A stretch of 64,000 nucleotides of DNA from Odontesthes bonariensis (GCF_027942865.1 NC_134517.1:16808009-16872008), one strand, 5' to 3'. Positions 45,901-59,764 are shown, numbered from the stretch's first letter. Numbers and translations: made by a program. The notes: generated from the letters alone by a model not told the origin.

Positions 45901-48900
45901 ACGACGTAATCACGTTGTGCTTACGTGCTGTAGGATCCGGTCCAGTTGGGGCACCGGGTCCGGCAGTAACCGAACCTAGTCAAAAACGCCACTATCCGGC
46001 CGGAACCGGACCCCGGATCATGGATCCGGTGCATCTTTATGGACAATATACAGGCTACTGGGGTAGTTGATGGTGGCTAAAAGTAACATTTCTGCCAATC
46101 ATCCAACCATAGAATAAATCCTGATGAGACCTGTTTCAGACTTTTCCAGGTTGCAAACATGTTAGTCAAACTGAAATGGTACGGTATTTACTCTAAGCTG
46201 TAACACGCCTCGATAGTGCGGTCGGGGATCAAATCAATCTGTATGTTTACGCTCAACGGGACTAACATGGGCCCAGGCGCTCTGCAAAGTGTAGACGCAC
46301 GCCAACAGAGCCGAATTCCCACTAAAGCTGCTCTCTTTCGCACATTCTTTTCGGTTTCTTTCGCATCAGAAAGTGCGACTGCATGTCAACGTGCGCTCGC
46401 TTCAAGCCTTTCCAGACTGTCTAATACGCTGGTCTAACGTAATGCTGATTTTATAACGGCAACGTCATCTGACAAAATCACCATTCAAGTGCTTTAAAGT
46501 ATGAATTCCTCCATAACAGACGAGCTGTAAACCAGAAACACATTTGTAAGAGCCAAGTTAAAGCAAAAAGAGACAAAAATCCAACTGATATTTCATGCGT
46601 TAATCTCAAGATTCTGATACATTTCCTTTTAAACAGAGGATGATACTGGCTGATGAGAGCAAAGAGAGATTTAGTTTAATTGTGCTGCCTAAATATATCG
46701 CCGGCGGGGAAATGAAAGGAAGCCAAGGGCAGCAATGAACCCCATCATCATAAGTTAATCTTAACTCGTTACCACATTTCACATGGGAAGTGGCGGCGGC
46801 TAGTATTCGGTTCATTTTGGGTTGCTGGCAGGCAATGTGTGCTAGGCGGGTGGCAATATGGCAAAAGGGTGAGACGAGCCGGCATGAATCAAAGTCCACA
46901 CCCATCCACCTTCAAGACGAAATATCTTCAGTTTTTTGGGGGCGGCACAGTACTTTGTTTGTTCGAAAGGAAATGATGGAGAAAGATGCAATCATGTCAG
47001 TCGAGGAGTGCACAGCAAACATATCTATTTTTAGACAGAAATAGTTTTTTTGGGAGGTGTTCAAAGCAAGGCTCAGAGAGGCCTTCAGAAAAGCTGCTAT
47101 CTGACAGGACAAGCAGACAAATATGCTGCCTGGATGTCAAGAAAGTTATGCTCCAGTATTTTGTTGGATCACACATAGCTCTGATTACGCCACACACGGC
47201 TTCATTTCCGTCAAGTTGCATTCATTTTTAGACAAGATCTTGCACGTGTGTCTGACCTCTATGTAAAGTCTTTTTCCCGCACAAACCAAACATTCTCCAC
47301 AGTGAGTGATTGAAAACATATTATCCTATTCCCCACGTGCCGTTTGATTAGTTTCCACAGCTGCTCCACCGTGTGAGATATTGCTTCCATGACTAAGCAC
47401 TGTCTGTTTTTTTTGTCTTTCTTGCGAGAGGCAGTGTGGGAGGACGTGTGGGAGTGAGCATTTCCAGTAAAAAAAAAAAAAAAAAAAAAGCAGCATTAAT
47501 GTGTCAGCGGCTGACGTTTCCCACTCCCACAGCTTTGATCTGTTATCACAGAGGAGTCACAAAACGTACTAAACTTAATGGGCACTCACAAAAAGTAGCC
47601 TCCAAAAAAAATAAACAAATAATACATTTTATATTACAAAGTGTAAATCAGATTCCAGTGGTACACAGAAGGCTCCACTATAAGAGTAGCGAGACGTTAC
47701 ACTGAAACAAGACCTGCAAGAACTCGGTTTTTGTGCTTCTTACCTCTTTCCCAGATGTAATCAAATATGGCAAAATGAGATAAAGAGGATCCATTGGCGT
47801 TACAAAGATAAGTCTCCCATCTGTTTAAAGAAAGAGACGACATGACAAATGCAACTGATTAACATAGCAAAAAACATATCTGTCAGAGGAAACTTAAGAC
47901 AAAATAACGGCGACACCAATTATGATGTAAACGTTCAAAGTTAACATCATCAGCTTTATTAGAGCTTCAAAATAAATTAAACACCATTGCAAAGACTGTT
48001 GGGGTTAGCAAACGTTGTTATTTGCAGACCTGATGGTCTGTTGTAACCTGTTTAATCAGCTCTTCACTCTCCGCTTTGCATATGTTGTGTTGACATGGTA
48101 ACACTGTATATCGAGTTGCTCGTCATTTTAGTCCATTTTCATTCCTGCTTGCAGCTTCTAGATGGTGATTTGGCCTGCTACAAATGCTGACTGTAAGACT
48201 ATTTTCCATCCAACAAATAATGCTGATGAGGACTAAAGGTGGAATGAGCTCAGCTTGGAGTCTGTGTCGGTAACGAGGATTAAGCTGATTCAGAGTATGC
48301 GCCCTAATGAGGAATGGGTCCCACCTCTCTGCACAGCCTGGCCAACAAACCAGGAGTGGAAATCTTCTTCAAATGCTTTGACCTCATACAGCCGTACATC
48401 CCCACTACCCAGCATATACAGAGATGCTCCATCTGCAAGGGTGATAAACAAGGAACTACGTTACTTTCACTTCTGCAACTGTAAGTCACAAATATAGAAA
48501 GAGGCCGCTATGAAATTCACAGAAGACATGCAGGAACTTTAGAATTTTTCATTTTTGGCCGACCTTTGCTGCTCTATGTAAACTGTACATATACTCACAT
48601 CTACCATCAGTTAAATCACTGTCAATTTACTATACTCAAGACCACATCTTGCTATTACCTAATAACTAGTAAGTAAGCACTGCAACTACAACATTGATCA
48701 TTATTTAGACAGAAGAATAACAGCGTTAGAGAGTTTTGTGGTCTTTTGAAAGCTGAGAGCACAAAATAGTTGATGAGTTTAAAGGAAGCATTAAAAACAG
48801 GCATCAAGCTGCAAAAATACAGAGTGATTTGATTGGTAAATTTTACTATGTCACCTGTTAAATGTATCTCAAAGAAACAATGGTAAGGATCTCTAGTTCC

Positions 48901-50074
48901 TCATGTATACATAGCGTTCAACCTCTCACATCAAGTAAGAGTCTCCGTAGCTGCGCAAACTTTCGCAACATTTGATATTTTCTCAGATTACAGACCACAA
49001 TGAAAAAAAACTGTTAGGTGCAGAACTAGAAGTCTGGGGTAACAAAAGGGGGATTAAACCTGTTGAGGGATTCCTCAGTCTCACAAAAGTTGGATCACTG
49101 TTGTGCTTCTGTGTGCTTATGGCTGAGTCTGCGGACAGAAAGAAAGAAAGAAAAACAGTCACGATAGCTCGAGAAGTGACACAGGACACAACGTTTCTGA
49201 ATAATCTATGGACTAGTCTCACAGTACTGCGCCATCTTATTTGTATAGTAACCACTCACTAACACAGAATTATACTGGTTTGTCGGAAGAATCCTGGTGA
49301 AATAATAATAACTATTTTGACTCACTTTAAAATACTACAGCACACTTTATTGGAATACGTAACAAGAAAATGCACTGTAAGTTAAAATTGTGTGCAATTA
49401 CTAAGGTGTATTCATTTCAATGTTTTTGTTAAATATATTTATGCATGTAGTTATATTCTAATTCTAAAGATTTTGTACATTTCAAATGACATTTTAACAT
49501 AATTCTAAGTGCACTTTTTACACTCCTATTTCAACCCATAACCTAATACCAAGGTATATTGTAAACTATGCAAAGTTACTATTAAGTACTAATTTCATCA
49601 ATTGAAATGTGCAGAAAGCTAAAACTAATTTAAGTTGTTCTACTTCAGCAAATAAAAGTACAATAAATACACCTCAAATTCTGCTTTTCGATTATTTAAT
49701 TACATTTGAAATATACTTAGGACAAAACTAGTTGTACCAAAATGCACAAACTTCAAATCATCTAATCATGTCCACACTGTATTTATACTAAGATGAGTCT
49801 GATTGCAAGTACACTAAAGTATGTTACATTTTTATTTTTCACCGGGGAAGCTTCTTCTTTAACATGCAGCTTATGTTAGAGGTATGCTATCCATCATTAA
49901 AGACTCCATTGCCAGTTATGACAAGTTATGGACCGCAGCTATCACGATTTAACAATTTATAAGTTACAGAGCACGTTAGCATAACTTGCTATGCCCACAG
50001 CCAAACCTACCTGCAGCGATAACAACCAAACTGTCATTCTGTACGTTTGGCGTACGCTTCTTTTTAGTTGCCAT
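42948..50074 (-). CDS. rnaseh2b: Ribonuclease H2 subunit B
   Basis: RNase H2 removes ribonucleotides from DNA and cuts RNA-DNA hybrids in the nucleus; subunit B is structural and binds PCNA. Eleven exons (5' to 3'): 50074-50011, 49128-49060, 48432-48325, 47820-47744, 44604-44490, 44389-44295, 44228-44129, 43901-43820, 43736-43691, 43427-43350, 43058-42948. All are joined at GT-AG sites in matching phase. The sum is 315 codons with stop (314 residues; human 312). Diagnostic blocks are [80 protein letters not shown] and [19 protein letters not shown]-terminal [11 protein letters not shown] (about 298-308) fits the PCNA-binding PIP box. Exon 6 could instead end at 44325, dropping ten residues. 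The first 21 residues are poorly conserved, as in other species. Confidence 0.95.
44605..47743 (-). other. Intron 4 of rnaseh2b
   Basis: The 3.1-kb intron contains a complete non-autonomous hAT element (44891-46039) and a poly-A tract of about 20 at 47469-47489. No other ORF stands out. Confidence 0.7.
44891..46039. mobile_element. Non-autonomous hAT element with CCGGAT-rich ends
   Basis: The inverted ends are TAGAGATGCACCGGATCC and (inverse) TAAAGATGCACCGGATCC. They are flanked by a perfect 8-bp duplication, tggacaat, at 44883-44890 and 46040-46047. Both ends contain clusters of ccggat/ggatccgg subterminal motifs, typical of transposase-binding sites in hAT elements. No transposase is encoded. 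It lies in rnaseh2b intron 4 and leaves the splice sites untouched. Confidence 0.88.
49139..49152 (+). repeat. (GAAA)n tract next to the exon 2 acceptor
   Basis: On the minus strand this forms the pyrimidine tract (TTTC repeats) of the acceptor for rnaseh2b exon 2 at 49128. A simple repeat here serves as the splice signal. Confidence 0.6.
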
Positions 50075-50450
50075 GTTGTATAACTGCACTTGGCAGGAAT
50101 GAGCTTAATGCCTTTTTGACCTAAAACCAATGTCGGCTTACTATAGTCGGTGTAGCTACTTTCTGCCTGACAACATGAGCTCAGAAAAGGCGCCTCTCAG
50201 CGTGTCCACTTCCTGCTTCTGTCAAACAACTGAAAACACGCTTTCGCTTAAGGCTCTGACAGTTCGTTTCCCGTCCACTGTTTCACAAATAAGAGGGCTA
50301 TTTATTTCAACAAAGATCTGTTCCAGAAATTCGCCCGAAACAACCAGAAAGACGCCTTTTTATACTTTTATCTTAAACTCTTCACACCTGTTTTTAGTGC
50401 AATGGTACGTTCCTTACTGACGTCATATAAGCTTGTAAATTGTCTACAGT
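50075..50450 (-). promoter_or_regulatory. Presumed rnaseh2b promoter region
   Basis: This is the sequence upstream of the ATG at 50074. It is GC-moderate with no TATA box. A 96-codon plus-strand ORF (50130-50420) shows no domain and is likely chance. Promoter role is inferred from position. Confidence 0.3.
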
Positions 50451-53400
50451 GCCGCTAGAGGTCACCCAAGAGTTTTACTAGAACTGCGATAATATCAAAT
50501 CATGTAGTTCTGATTTCGTACCAATCTCTTTACTGATTCGTCTCTAATGTTTTGGGTTTGAGATCTCTGCTCTCAGGTGCAAGATGTTTGGTGGCCAGCT
50601 GTCCTTTGGCACACTGGCTTATGACAGATTGAGGAATCCATCTGTGCTTCAATAAGAGGACGGCATCTCTCACTCTCTCTCAGGATGTGACAGTGTGTGT
50701 CCCAGTTGGTTTTCTGTGACTCATTTGTTGTCTTTTTTTTCCCTCCTGCACTGTTTATGTGCATGCTCAAATTGGGATATGTGGGACGCTTGCGTGTGTT
50801 TTCAACCCTTTTATTGGACTATGGCTGTGTCATCAGTTTGATGAGCTGATATGTTTATGTAGCTTCTTTTTTTTGTAGCTGTTATTTTTCCCTTTTTGAG
50901 AAAACCTGCACAACACAGACTATTAACAGGTTTATAATTAGGTTGTTTTGGTAATGAGAAAGGGTTCGCTGGGTGACTGAGCTTCTAAACATCACCATAC
51001 AGTTTCCCTGTGGGACACAGCATGATGCAGAGGAAAATTAGAGTCCGCACATGGTGACTTACAGTTGTATGTCTCTCTCACTTGCTCATTTAGTCATTGT
51101 CTGTTTTTAATCATCTGGAACTGCTTTCTTTTTTTTCGATTCATGTAAGAATATTCTTTCCTTCCAATCCCATTTTCCCAGTTTTCAGCAACATATGTTT
51201 GAAACCTTTTGAACGCTGCACCAGCTCCTCCTTGAAATCATTTAGATTTATGTTGCTGTAGTCTATGGCAAAGAGAGCGTGGGTGAGATATTGTCTGTGA
51301 ATGACTTGTTTTATGGGTCCCGGGAGTATCATACACAACAGTCTGTGCAGCTAAACAGAATATTCCATGAAAGCCTTTCTTTCATTTTGGGCTGCTTGAG
51401 GGAATGTCTGTGTTTCTGAGTGCCAGACAGAACAACAGCAGCCTTTCTGATACACTGGTCCACAGACAACCACAGAGAGCCGAGTGCTCTGTCACCAGCG
51501 TGCAGTCGAGAACAAAGTGGATCTAAATTTAGGCCCAGATATGGCTTTGGACCCCCAGTCCGAGACCCTTCCATCCTCTCCCAAACCTAATGCCACAGTC
51601 CTCATCAATGATGCATCCAACAATGCGAGCGTGGCAAAAGACACGTCTGAAATGAGGTGATTCCAATAAACTTCCCTGGAGAGTTTACTGCAGCTCGCAG
51701 GCTGTAGATGGTTGGTCACACTCTGCTGAGCACATTGAACAGCCAGTGGTCCTATCTATCGCTGTGGCCTCATTTTGTGGCGCTCCAATGCAGGGTGACT
51801 GATACAGCTTACATATCGACTCAGCCTGGAGCATTCATGTCACCTCCATGTACATTATTGAAATTGTATTTTTGCTCTTTTCATCGTCCGGATTTATAGA
51901 AAGAAAGGAGCATTTTTATCTGACTTGGCTGCAGTTTATGAATAGAAACCCAACATCAAATAGGTTGTCACTCTTTCTGTGCAGATACGGGCGGAGGATA
52001 TCCTTTCCCTCTGCTGTTGAAGCCACGTTACCATTTTGAATTCAACACAGATGAAAACTCCATTTTCACATGAAGGATGTGATGCACACGTCGATGCCCT
52101 CGTAACAGATGTGCACACAGATGCACATAGATGCGGAGAGAGTTTCCCACTGCAGCACAAGTCTTTGAGTCATCATCTGGGATTCCCTTCCTCTCGCTAC
52201 CAAATATGGGTGGGATTGTGAGAGAGTGAGAGAAAGAATGTAGAAGGCAGTGGAACCCCCTGTGTGATGTCAGAGCTGTGGAACAGTGAGCCTCATGCTG
52301 CCTGGAAATTCACAGGAAGGAATGACGGGAATGCAGGAATCACTGAAATGCTATTCGCTCGTGCATGTTTGCAAAAATCCAAGTTGTAGCACACATGCCT
52401 CAAGCGCACTCACATACACACTCACATAGTGTGTTTCACCAGTTCTCTCACTGGGGAGATATTTCTTCCCGTAAAGTGTAATCCCTCCACCTCCCCCCCC
52501 TACCCGTTGCACAAGATGGTGACTCTTTATTCCCAGCATCAGATGCTCTGTGTGAGGCCTCTGGATAAATGTGGTGTTTTCCCTCTCCCTGTGTAAGAAC
52601 GGTGTGACTTCATCTGGCTCCAACATTAGCTGTTTGATGCTTAATGTAGCTCCTAACATTTTCTAACTATACCTGTGAGGAACACGTGTACATTGTGGAA
52701 ATTGTGGACTTTTTTAAACAGAATAAACATCATGTAATTTACATAAATAAATATATGTATAAAAATATAAGCAATAAGAATCTAAATAGATCAGTTGTAT
52801 GTAAAAAGTAGGAACTTTTCTGAATGCATCACATCTTCAAATCTATGAAATTCAGGTCAAAGTTCTAGATTAGGTGCTAATCACTGCTGTAGTTCCGGTT
52901 TATTCTTTTTTTCTTATATCTCAGTCACTGTACCGTAGTCTTTGCCGTGTTTCCAATCCCCTTTGGTGTGCACCACATTCAGTAATAATGATATTTTGCA
53001 AGTCGGTTTTTGTTTTTCACAGGAAAGCAAAGGCCCAACTCTGCCTCTCACTGGCTAGTTGCCTTTGTTGGTTAGGTTAAGGCATTAATTTGATACCGAT
53101 GCTTACTTCTTGATGTATAATAAATATGTGACAATTTGCATAAAGTACTGGCCCATTTTTCTGGCTTTAGAGAACTCTTACATGTCACTCCTTTAAACAA
53201 AGGCTGTTTATTCCGTGCTGGAAAGGCCACCTCAAAAAAAATCGCGGTCAAAAAACTTCCGGGCACCTCTACACCACTGGTGTTCATGATTAGACTCACC
53301 TTGTGGAGTCACCGATGGACCCTGACACCTATGCATTCTTAGACAGAGGGTCTGGCCAAATAGTCAAAAAGTTAATTTCCTCCTATCAGTTTTTCCGAAA

Positions 53401-54950
53401 TTCTTCTCCTTGACCTTTTGGAAAATGTTATAGGGTTAGGTAAAGATGGAAGGGGAAATTTTTAAGGACTTAAGAAAAGACAGCTGAACTCCAATGAGAA
53501 TCCAACCACATTTACTACTTTCTTACTTGTGATGTGGGTCTGCAGCTTTGAAACTACAGTTGTTCAATGAATATTTTTTAAAAAGGGCTTTAGATACTTC
53601 GTCTAATGCAATCTTTTCACATAACTGTATAAGAAGATACAGTATATATTACTGTTTTATTACCAAGGTTGGTAACCGAGATAATAAAAAGGCCCAAAAG
53701 TGAATAAAGGATTGTTACAGACTTCTCACTCTCACCCTCCTGTCCTCATATTTACCTATTTGAATCCCAGTGAGTGCGACTGAATGAGAATAATCGAGCG
53801 TTGCTTTGAAAGTTGCGGCAAAAAGGAGTTCTAGATTGGAATTTTCTCTTTTTTTTCATGAAAGAAGAGTGTTTCCAGTGCTGAATGAGATAATAACCAA
53901 AGCTCCTTTCCTTCCTCCTATTTAGTGAATTCGAACAGCTCTTATCATGGCTGTTGCTTAGATACATTTGGGTCATTTCACTCAGTGAGGAACCTTCCTC
54001 AGCAAAAAGGACTGTTTGATTGGACCCTAATAAACACTTGCAAATTTGTTTTCCTAACCGCCCTCTACATATTTTACCACACAATGATGAATTTGGCTTC
54101 CAGTTCAGCAGTGTGGGAGAAAGTTCGAAAAAAACTATTTCACTACTGTCATGGGATATGGACCACCTTAGATCAGATCAGGTCCAGATGACAAACCATA
54201 AGACCTAGACTGGTCAAACCTGAGCTACATTATCCAACAGATAGCATCTGTGATGTGTGAAACCTTTTTTTTTTTTCCATTTTTGGAAGTGCAAAAAAGT
54301 CCCATTTTAAAGTGCTGCATATACAAAAGAAATGTTCTTTTTCTTTTTTCACATTTTCAGAATGACAGCTTTCACAAATCACAAAGTGCGTTTAAAAGAG
54401 ACATCTATGAAATACTCTCATCCAGATCTGGCCGGTCTAAATTGTGTGAGTCTTTTTTCTTAACTGGACCTGTTCTAAGTTGGTAAAGATTCCAGAAAAG
54501 AAGTGAAATTGGCCTTTTCTGCATTTCCCCTTAACTACAGGACTGGAAGTCAACTTCAGCGTTGTCTTATTGTGCTTTGTGGGCAGCGGTAAAAACAGCA
54601 ATGAAAGCTGCTACTGTTTTTAGATTAAAGGGACTGATGAATATGGTACGTGGCACACACAGGAAATAACATCGACCTGTTCCTACAGATCTGAGATTTT
54701 TACAGTCACATGGAAGGGCTGTTGTCCCCACCGTTTTAAAACAAAACAAAAAAAAATTAAATAAAATGAAGTGCATTTGTGAAATACTGTTTCATTTTCT
54801 CTTTTGTTGCCGTGCTTTGCACTTCAGGGCCAAAAGAAATGTGTAAGGCCTTCAGAAAAAAGATTGAGAATACGTGTCACAGAAGTGATTTAAAAAGATT
54901 GTCAATTTATTTTTAGATATGTGTCATTGCACACTCGTAAAAAAATCAGA
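50451..54950. other. Gene-free stretch upstream of rnaseh2b
   Basis: No coding domain was recognised. A segment at about 53652-53755 resembles 13914-14010 (accaaggtt, aaaagtg, cctcatatttacc), suggesting a dispersed repeat. Confidence 0.3.
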
Positions 54951-54979
54951 CACATCTGATATAGATTTTGCAATTGTCA

Positions 54980-55640
54980 CTGTATCCACGATTGCCCGCC
55001 ACAGGAAAATCTGCCCAAGAGAACATTTTGATGCAAAAATTCTCAAAGAACCTTATAGCTTCCTCAAAAGATCTGCAAGAAACTATTCCAGCTGCTGATT
55101 TCAAAGTGTAGAGTCGACATTTAGAAAACAATCGCACAAATTCCATCCACATGGAAGCCATTTAAGGGAACGTTCTTTAGAGAACAAAAAGAGCATTAAA
55201 GCAGAACTACAGTCCCACGAAGGAGCACATAGGTAAAGACCAACCAAATAGAACATTGTACTACATCGTAGTTTTTCCACATCAACTTTCGACACTTTTG
55301 GTGCTAATCAGTTCCATATTTTCAGGAGATGAACCTCATACCAGCTGTGAAGCACGGCAATAGAAATGTTATGGTTTGGGGTTGCTACTCTCCTTCAGGG
55401 ACCGTGCAGCTGAGTTAATGGACAGCCATTAATTCATAATCCTGCTTCACATCAAAGAGTGCTTTAAGTTAATGTGAGGCCATTTGTCAGGAAATTTAAG
55501 CTGAATCAGTATCGGACCTCTCAGCGGGATTACGACTCTAAGCATACTGACAAATCCACAAAGGAATGGGGGTGGGTGGATGGGTGGGGGGGGGGTGTAT
55601 GTAATGGCTGAGACAACAAGTAAATCCCATTGCAATGTGG
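54980..55640 (+). pseudogene. Second Tc1/mariner transposase relic
   Basis: The plus strand reads NLIPAVKHGNRNVMVWGCYS around 55333-55392, the block between the catalytic aspartates of Tc1-type transposases. It ends with HKGMG-like sequence where KSTKEWL would be expected. Upstream, degraded helix-turn-helix sequence can be followed to about 54980. Many stops are present. The sequence differs from the Tc1 relic at 29 kb, so it is a separate lineage. Confidence 0.65.
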
Positions 55641-58600
55641 ATGGGTTTGAAATGTAAGAAAGCCTTCAAACATCTTGTTACTGAAGGAGTTGTGCATGAA
55701 AGATTGGCATATAGGAAAAACACTCGTAAGAAGTGGGCAATATACGTGTTACAAAAGCAGACACTTTGACATGTCGTGGCAGGAAATGCACAATACTGGC
55801 TGCATTATTCTTTGGGAGGTCATGCTGTTGTGCACTCTGGTTTTCTGTCATGGACACTAAAGCGAACTGAGCCATCATTAATGCTCATAATTGCATCAGT
55901 GTGTCCCCGCTGAGACGAGTTAAAAATGTCTTCTGTGGAAAAGGGGCTCATACAAGCTTCTAAAGCAAAGGTGCAACTTATTAATTTAAAATAAGTTTAA
56001 ACCTTCTTCCCCAAACTTTGAGATCTATTTCCTGTGTCCTTTGCTTTGAGTCTGTTTCATTTGAATTTCTTTGAAACTTGTGTATGTTGTTAATATCTTA
56101 AAATATTTTGTGGACCTAACATATTTTTTTTTTTTGGCTTCCCTCTCTTGTTTTTCTGAGGTAGTAGAGAGTGGGAGGTATGGAATGGTTTTCAAGCCTT
56201 TTGGTTTTGTATATTTGTGTTTAGTGTTATCTAGTGTTGTTTATAAGGGCTTTGTTATTTTCTATGTGTTTCGGACTTCTTTGAAAATGAGCTATCTATC
56301 AATAAATTTAAATTAGGTGGGATCCACTCAATTTGTCATGTACCTTCGTGTTTCTTATTAATTCAGCTTCTATCCCATTTTTGCTGTTTATTTTGAAAAA
56401 CATGTTTCCGTCTGATAAACTAACCTTGAACAAGTGGCAGTGAACTACTTTTTCTAGATTATAATAAAACCATGTACATACATACCAGCCCGTCAAGTTC
56501 ATTGTTCCCCACTCATTTTTTCACCACTACCTTTTTTCGACCAAAAAGGCTCTAAGAACTATGAAATCAAGCCGCATTTCTACCAAAAGTACCTGATTAG
56601 AGTCACCAGATCCCAACCAATCAAAGATGGGACAAAGACTGTGTTTATATGGGACATTATAGAACATAATTCCAATTTAGAAAAACCCAAAATGTGCGGC
56701 ATCGTCTCACTGTATAGATATGGGGCAAGGGATAAAAATACTGTTCAATTCCGGACAAAGCAGGACCCCAGGCCACCCACTGCTTGGTACTTTAACGGCA
56801 AGGGGCTTCGTTCAAGGAGCTAAAAGGTTCTTTTGAAGCTTTTTTACATTTCAACTGTCCAAAAAAGAGTAGGCAAATTAGTCAGTCAAAGTGTGAAATG
56901 AACAATGTTTCACCTTTCTGATATGTCAGTGATGCAGCACTGAATACAGCAGCCTACACAAAGCAGTGAAGGGGCAAGCTTAAGTTAGAGTTAAGTGACT
57001 CTGAGTCACACAGCTGCATTCATTCAAAATCTGGCAATGTTGCACATTTCTACAGGCTTGTGCTGAGGTTTGGGTGTTTTTATTTGTGCCCTAAAATGAA
57101 ACTGCTGTCAAACAGATTGTATGACCTACGCTGGGGATAGAACATTGAATGACTGAGACAATCAAGCCCAAATTAGATGCTCATCATACTTGGCCAATCA
57201 GAAAGGTTCAGCATTGCAAGCCCCACCATTTTTAAAAAAAAAAGGCACTTTCCAAGGTTTCAAAGATCTCCCCATCTCCCGCCATTTAGGGCATGAACTG
57301 TCTCCCCTGCCACTTTGTGTTGCTTTTTGTTCCTGCATTGAAAATGGAGGAGGTTGGGGAAAGCCCCCTCCAAAAGTCCCAGATCATGGGAAAGTTCATG
57401 CAGTCAAGCATTGCTTTAGGAAGTGATCTCAAAATCTACAGGAACTAAAAGTCATGCATTCAAAGACCAATGAAGGTTTGGGGACCAACAATGGAAACAA
57501 CAGTAATTATGATAATTTCTGTATTTATTGTTGCAAAATGCTGATGTTAGAGTCAGATGTGATGTATAAATGAAAGTAGTTGTATGAAGGAATGTTCTGA
57601 TGAGTAGGTTCCTACTTTATATTTCATTCACACCACTGAGGATGGGACACTCACATCAAACATTCTTGCCTCTGGTTTCACTCGAGTCCTCTAAGTACGG
57701 GTGACAAAAATGTGCCAAGAACATTAAGTCTAGTAAATTGAAGGAAAACAGATGAACATGAAAATTAACTATTTGTTTTATAATGTTTTTCTTTCTGAAA
57801 AACATCATCTTTCCAAGGTTTTTAAATGGGATATTTGGCCCAGCAGGTTTGATAGAGGTAAGCACACACATGGCATTGTAGGCTTTTTAGTAAAACCTTA
57901 ACAAAACAGACTTTATTACTAATGACACTATAAGACTGAAATAACATCAACCAGACAATTTCATCTTGGGCTGCTGGAAATTAAATTTGTTATTAATCTG
58001 AAAAAGTTTATATAGATGGCTCAAGTATGGGTTATTTGTAGCCTTACATAAAATACTGATCGCTGGGGTTTATCAGTAAGTTTAACTTTAAGTCTCTCAG
58101 GCTGGCTTTCATCTGTCTCCTTTCTCCCTTCTCTTTACCTCTTTACTCTGTCTTGCCTATGACGTCCCTCAACACTCCATCCCCAACCCTGATTATTGTT
58201 TACCAGGATCAATCTCTCTCTCGCTGTCCCTCTCTGTCTCCCTCTCTCCCAGTGTACCAGGGACCAGAGATGATGTGGTAATTACATCTGCCGACTGCTG
58301 GTCCGCCGCAGACGGCTCCGCAAGTCTCTGTGCTCACAAAAAAATTAGAGACTCCTCAGCGCAAGTCCAAGCCTGTAATTAGAATAACTACTCTACGAAT
58401 GAAAGTGTTTATTTGTTTATTTATGAGACCCCGAAATTCCAGGGCTGTGTGCTTCTGCTCTCTAAGGTTGGGTCATATCCGAGGGGATGTGCACTGGAAC
58501 TCCTGCTGGGCAGAAGAAAACACATCTGGAGGGTTTTTTTGTTTTTTTTTGTCTGAGCACTTACCGCTCTTACTGTTTAAGCATGCGTCTCTTTTTCATA

Positions 58601-59760
58601 CAGCTTTCCTGTGACTCATATTTTTCTCCTCAAATTTGCTGAATACGCTGATGACATCAGCTTAAGGAGGCGATACATGAGGGTTTAACGTGGGATTTGG
58701 AGATACTTTAAACAAGTGGGTAGCTTTTAACAGATGCTTTCCTCCTAAAATTTCCTCCGTGTTTTCATAGATAGTTTTTTTTTGTTTGTTTATTTTTTGG
58801 CAGCACGACAATAAAAAGATCATAAAGCAATTTTAAAAAACTGTAACTGTGGGAAATAAATTGGACTTGATTTGACGAACTCAGTGGTGAAGGGTTATTT
58901 TTACCTTCAATTTAAGTTTGGCTTGTATCTTTGAGCAGAATGAATACAGCGGACTCTGTCCAATACTTTTTAGAAAGAGTATAAAGACGAGCAGTTATAA
59001 AAGAAATATGATTCCTTCTTCTGAACATCTGAATATGTTAGCCTATTTATTGCCCATTCATTCAAAGTTTTATGTATATGTGTTGTCTGTCGTCTTTGCG
59101 TGTCTTTCTCCAGAGCAGCAGAGGTGGTCCAGATTGTTTCTCCACATTTGAATCCAGAAGTGAGCTCCTGTAACCACTGACAGGTGGGAATACTTCTTTC
59201 AAATGAAAGGTTGCGCCCATAATTGATAAAAGGCCATAAACCCAATCAGTACTCTCAGGAGATTTCTGAATGTTCATCAACCATTAGCATATCGAGACTA
59301 ACGCCAGTTTTGGCTAAACTACACAATAACATTTAAAGAAATAGTTGAGCATATAACTTGGGAGAGGTTGGTTAGAAGATTTGTAACCTTCTTTTGTACA
59401 TATAATAAGCCCTTACGTCATGTTTTGTATTTATGTGTCAAATGTATAGCTCTGGATAAACTATAAATGCTGTAAAATTGGGAAAAGCTCATTTTCAGCA
59501 CGGAGCATGGTGGTGATGCAGCGCAAAAAGAATTTTTCACCCAGCAGCTTTGCTCCCTTTCAGGTGCCATTTCAAGTTGGCGCTCTAAACCCGGTTTTGT
59601 TCTATGGTTCTTTAGTGTTGTTTTTGTGTGCTGTTAGGTGAGGTTTCGTCAACCATTTAGTTGACCATGATTTAATCATGATTTGGGTTTAAATAGGCCC
59701 TTCGTCAACGTTAACCACCCGCGACAGATCTAGTTTCCATTTTTCAAAATTGTTAAAGCA
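55641..59760. other. Gene-free stretch
   Basis: A possible MITE-like stretch lies at 56529-56860 (ccaaaaaggctc near the left and aaaaggttcttttgaagc near the right), but its ends do not pair well. At about 58200-58320 a CT-rich tract meets a GC-richer block with gatgtggtaattacatctgc. No gene was recognised. Confidence 0.3.
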
Positions 59761-59764
59761 ACAA

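Noticed and set aside
50130..50420. Divergent gene opposite rnaseh2b
   Set aside because: The ORF has no domain and an unremarkable composition; it probably reads promoter DNA.
54250..54486. 78-codon ORF with long hydrophobic start
   Set aside because: The hydrophobic run is the translation of T-rich DNA.
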